Assembly (NCBI GenBank): GCA_003224785.1
Contig: QHZV01000041.1
Coordinates: 1 to 5,841 of the forward strand
Direction: 5' to 3'
Length of the DNA stretch: 5,841 nucleotides
Origin: Acidobacteriota bacterium
GTDB taxonomy: Bacteria > Acidobacteriota > Terriglobia > Terriglobales > Acidobacteriaceae
Under the pieces are notes generated by a model. That model saw nothing but the letters and a program-made list of their open reading frames with translations. It did no database searches and had not been told where the DNA came from. The position numbers and the translations under genes are program-made. Numbering within the stretch: the first letter of the stretch is position 1; the number at the start of each line of letters is the position of its first letter. Below are positions 4,600 to 5,841 of the stretch, piece after piece.

Positions 4600-5802
4600 T
4601 TAATGAATACTCGATGCCAAGTTAAATATCGGCAAATAAAGCGAGAGCAGCACCCCTCCCACAAAAACGGCCATAACAATCAAAATGACCGGCTCGATCA
4701 GCGCCATAGCAGCCCCCAGAGCCGTCTGCACGTCTTCCTCATAAAACTCGGCTACTGAATTCAACATTGCCGGCAGCGCTCCCGTCGATTCCCCAACTTC
4801 AATCATCTCCACCGAAAGATCGGGGAAAATCTTCTGCTCCTCAAGACTGTGCGCCAGACTCTGGCCTTCGCGCACCCGGATTGAAGCGTTCTGAATTCCA
4901 TTCAAAATCTGCCGACTGGTCATCGAAGCGCCCGCCGTTTCGAGTGAGGGAACCAGCGGCATTCCCCCGGTCAACAGAGTCGAAAGCATGCGAGAGAATG
5001 TAGAAACGTGATACTTGAGCCAAATGTCGCCAATGACTGGAAGTTTATGCGTCATGTGGTCCACCGCAGCGGCTCCTTTATCAGTGGCGCGCCACCGTAA
5101 CAGCAGAATCACCGCCGCAACGATTCCCACCGTCCCAATCGGGGCGTACTGCTGCATATGCGTCCCAACCGCAAGCATAAACAGCGTGATCGCAGGAAGG
5201 GTGGCATTCAAATCCTTGTAAAGGTCGGCGAATCTCGGCACAACAAACACCATCAGGAACACGAACATGCAGGTGACCGCGACCACCAGCAAAGCTGGGT
5301 ACACCAGCGAAACCAGCAGCTTCTTTTTGAACGTCAATGCCATCCTCTGGAAATTCACGTATCGAGTAAGCACCTCGTCCAGGTTGCCGCTTTTCTCGCC
5401 CGCCATCAGCGTAGTTGTGTAAATTTTCGGGAAAGCGTTCTGTGCTAAAAATGCTTCCGACAGCAACTCTCCGCCTTTGACCCGCTCCCTTACGTTCTGC
5501 AGCAACGATCGAAAATATGCATCCTTTTGGCGCTTGATCAAAAGATCCAAGGTTCCCAACACCGGCAGCCCTGCCTTCAACAGCGTGAGCAATTGTTGGT
5601 TGAACACCATGAACGTAGATGGTTTTACCCGCCTGCCGCCCCTGAGACCGCCTTTGCTCAATACGCCTTTGGGCTTTACCCAATAGACCAGGAAACCCTG
5701 CTGGGCGAAGCGATCGCGGATCTCGGCCTCGGAATAGCCGTTCTCCACCTGTTGTGTCAGGTGGCCCCGCTCATCGGCGATTTTGACAAGAAACTCAGCC
5801 AT
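4600..5802 (-). CDS. pilC: Type IV pilus inner-membrane platform protein PilC (GspF family)
   Basis: PilC is the polytopic platform on which PilB acts and through which pilin subunits enter the growing fibre. The 400-residue protein has a short N-terminal cytoplasmic region (about 1-58), a first T2SF repeat (about 63-188: FNQQLLTLLKAGLPV, AGEKSGNLDEVL 134-145), membrane segments at about 163-188 and 220-236, a second T2SF repeat (about 266-388: FSRMLSTLLTGGMPLVPSLE, VGESTGALPAML 336-347) and a last membrane helix (about 367-390). The internal duplication and the two GE-S-G-L motifs are the hallmark of PilC/GspF, and length is as expected. ATG at 5802 is the only sensible start, with a weak GAG-type ribosome site immediately before it. 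It is the first gene of the visible operon. Placing pilC ahead of pilB is the reverse of the Pseudomonas pilB-pilC order. Confidence 0.95.
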   Translation of the reverse strand: MAEFLVKIADERGHLTQQVENGYSEAEIRDRFAQQGFLVYWVKPKGVLSKGGLRGGRRVKPSTFMVFNQQLLTLLKAGLPVLGTLDLLIKRQKDAYFRSLLQNVRERVKGGELLSEAFLAQNAFPKIYTTTLMAGEKSGNLDEVLTRYVNFQRMALTFKKKLLVSLVYPALLVVAVTCMFVFLMVFVVPRFADLYKDLNATLPAITLFMLAVGTHMQQYAPIGTVGIVAAVILLLRWRATDKGAAAVDHMTHKLPVIGDIWLKYHVSTFSRMLSTLLTGGMPLVPSLETAGASMTSRQILNGIQNASIRVREGQSLAHSLEEQKIFPDLSVEMIEVGESTGALPAMLNSVAEFYEEDVQTALGAAMALIEPVILIVMAVFVGGVLLSLYLPIFNLASSIH

Positions 5803-5841
5803 TTCTCGTAAAAAGTAGTGCTTGGCACCCTCAGTCTAACA
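5803..5841 (-). other. Leader upstream of pilC, truncated by window edge
   Basis: Only 39 nt are present. They contain a T-run (coding strand CTTTTTAC) and a weak GAGAA directly before ATG. Stops are present in at least two minus-strand frames, so any upstream gene probably ends outside or at the very edge of the window. No promoter can be assigned from so little sequence. Confidence 0.3.

Noticed and set aside
5081..5683. 200-codon minus-strand open frame overlapping pilC in another frame.
   Set aside because: PilC in the main frame has full-length family motifs. The alternative frame is a Gly/Arg-rich shadow with no recognisable feature.
5823..5828. TGGCAC on the plus strand, resembling half of a sigma-54 promoter.
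   Set aside because: No TTGC-type -12 element follows at the right spacing, and it points away from all genes in the window.

Overview
The window is a single-direction type IV pilus (T4P) assembly locus, read entirely on the minus strand. In transcription order (high to low coordinates) it holds pilC (inner-membrane platform), pilB (extension ATPase), pilM, pilN and pilO (inner-membrane alignment subcomplex), a membrane-anchored PilP/GspC-like protein, and the first 17 codons of a probable prepilin-like gene cut by the left edge. The genes fill almost the whole window. No stretch longer than about 155 bp lacks a gene, and I see no RNA gene, mobile element, CRISPR array or plus-strand gene that I would defend.

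The moderately high GC content, the NLASQPY-type PilN start, the divergent PilM, the polyproline PilP/GspC-like protein without a lipobox and the GYV-type prepilin start all remind me of Acidobacteriota (Koribacter/Terriglobales-like genomes). This assignment is an inference from family resemblance; no marker gene is present.

Layout: (i) 5803-5841, a short leader whose upstream gene lies outside the window; (ii) 5802-4600, pilC; (iii) 4599-4540, a spacer with a heptanucleotide tandem repeat directly behind the pilC stop; (iv) 4539-2860, pilB; (v) 2859-2705, the largest gap, bracketed by a 9-bp inverted repeat that may form a structure or mark an internal start of transcription; (vi) 2704-151, pilM-pilN-pilO-pilP, with every junction overlapping (11, 65 and 1 nt), which suggests tight translational coupling; (vii) 150-51, a purine-rich spacer with a 14-codon mini-ORF that has a strong Shine-Dalgarno; (viii) 50-1, the prepilin-like start.

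From the known biology of these families, PilB hydrolyses ATP to drive subunit insertion through PilC. PilM binds the cytoplasmic tail of PilN. PilN and PilO form a periplasmic coiled-coil/ferredoxin-like scaffold, and the PilP/GspC-like protein links this scaffold to the outer-membrane secretin, which is probably encoded just beyond the left edge. No retraction ATPase (pilT), prepilin peptidase (pilD) or secretin (pilQ) is inside the window, so a T4P-related or type II secretion-like role remains possible. The core is ordinary and well known. The less ordinary parts are the spacers, the long pilN/pilO overlap and the degenerate PilM motifs.
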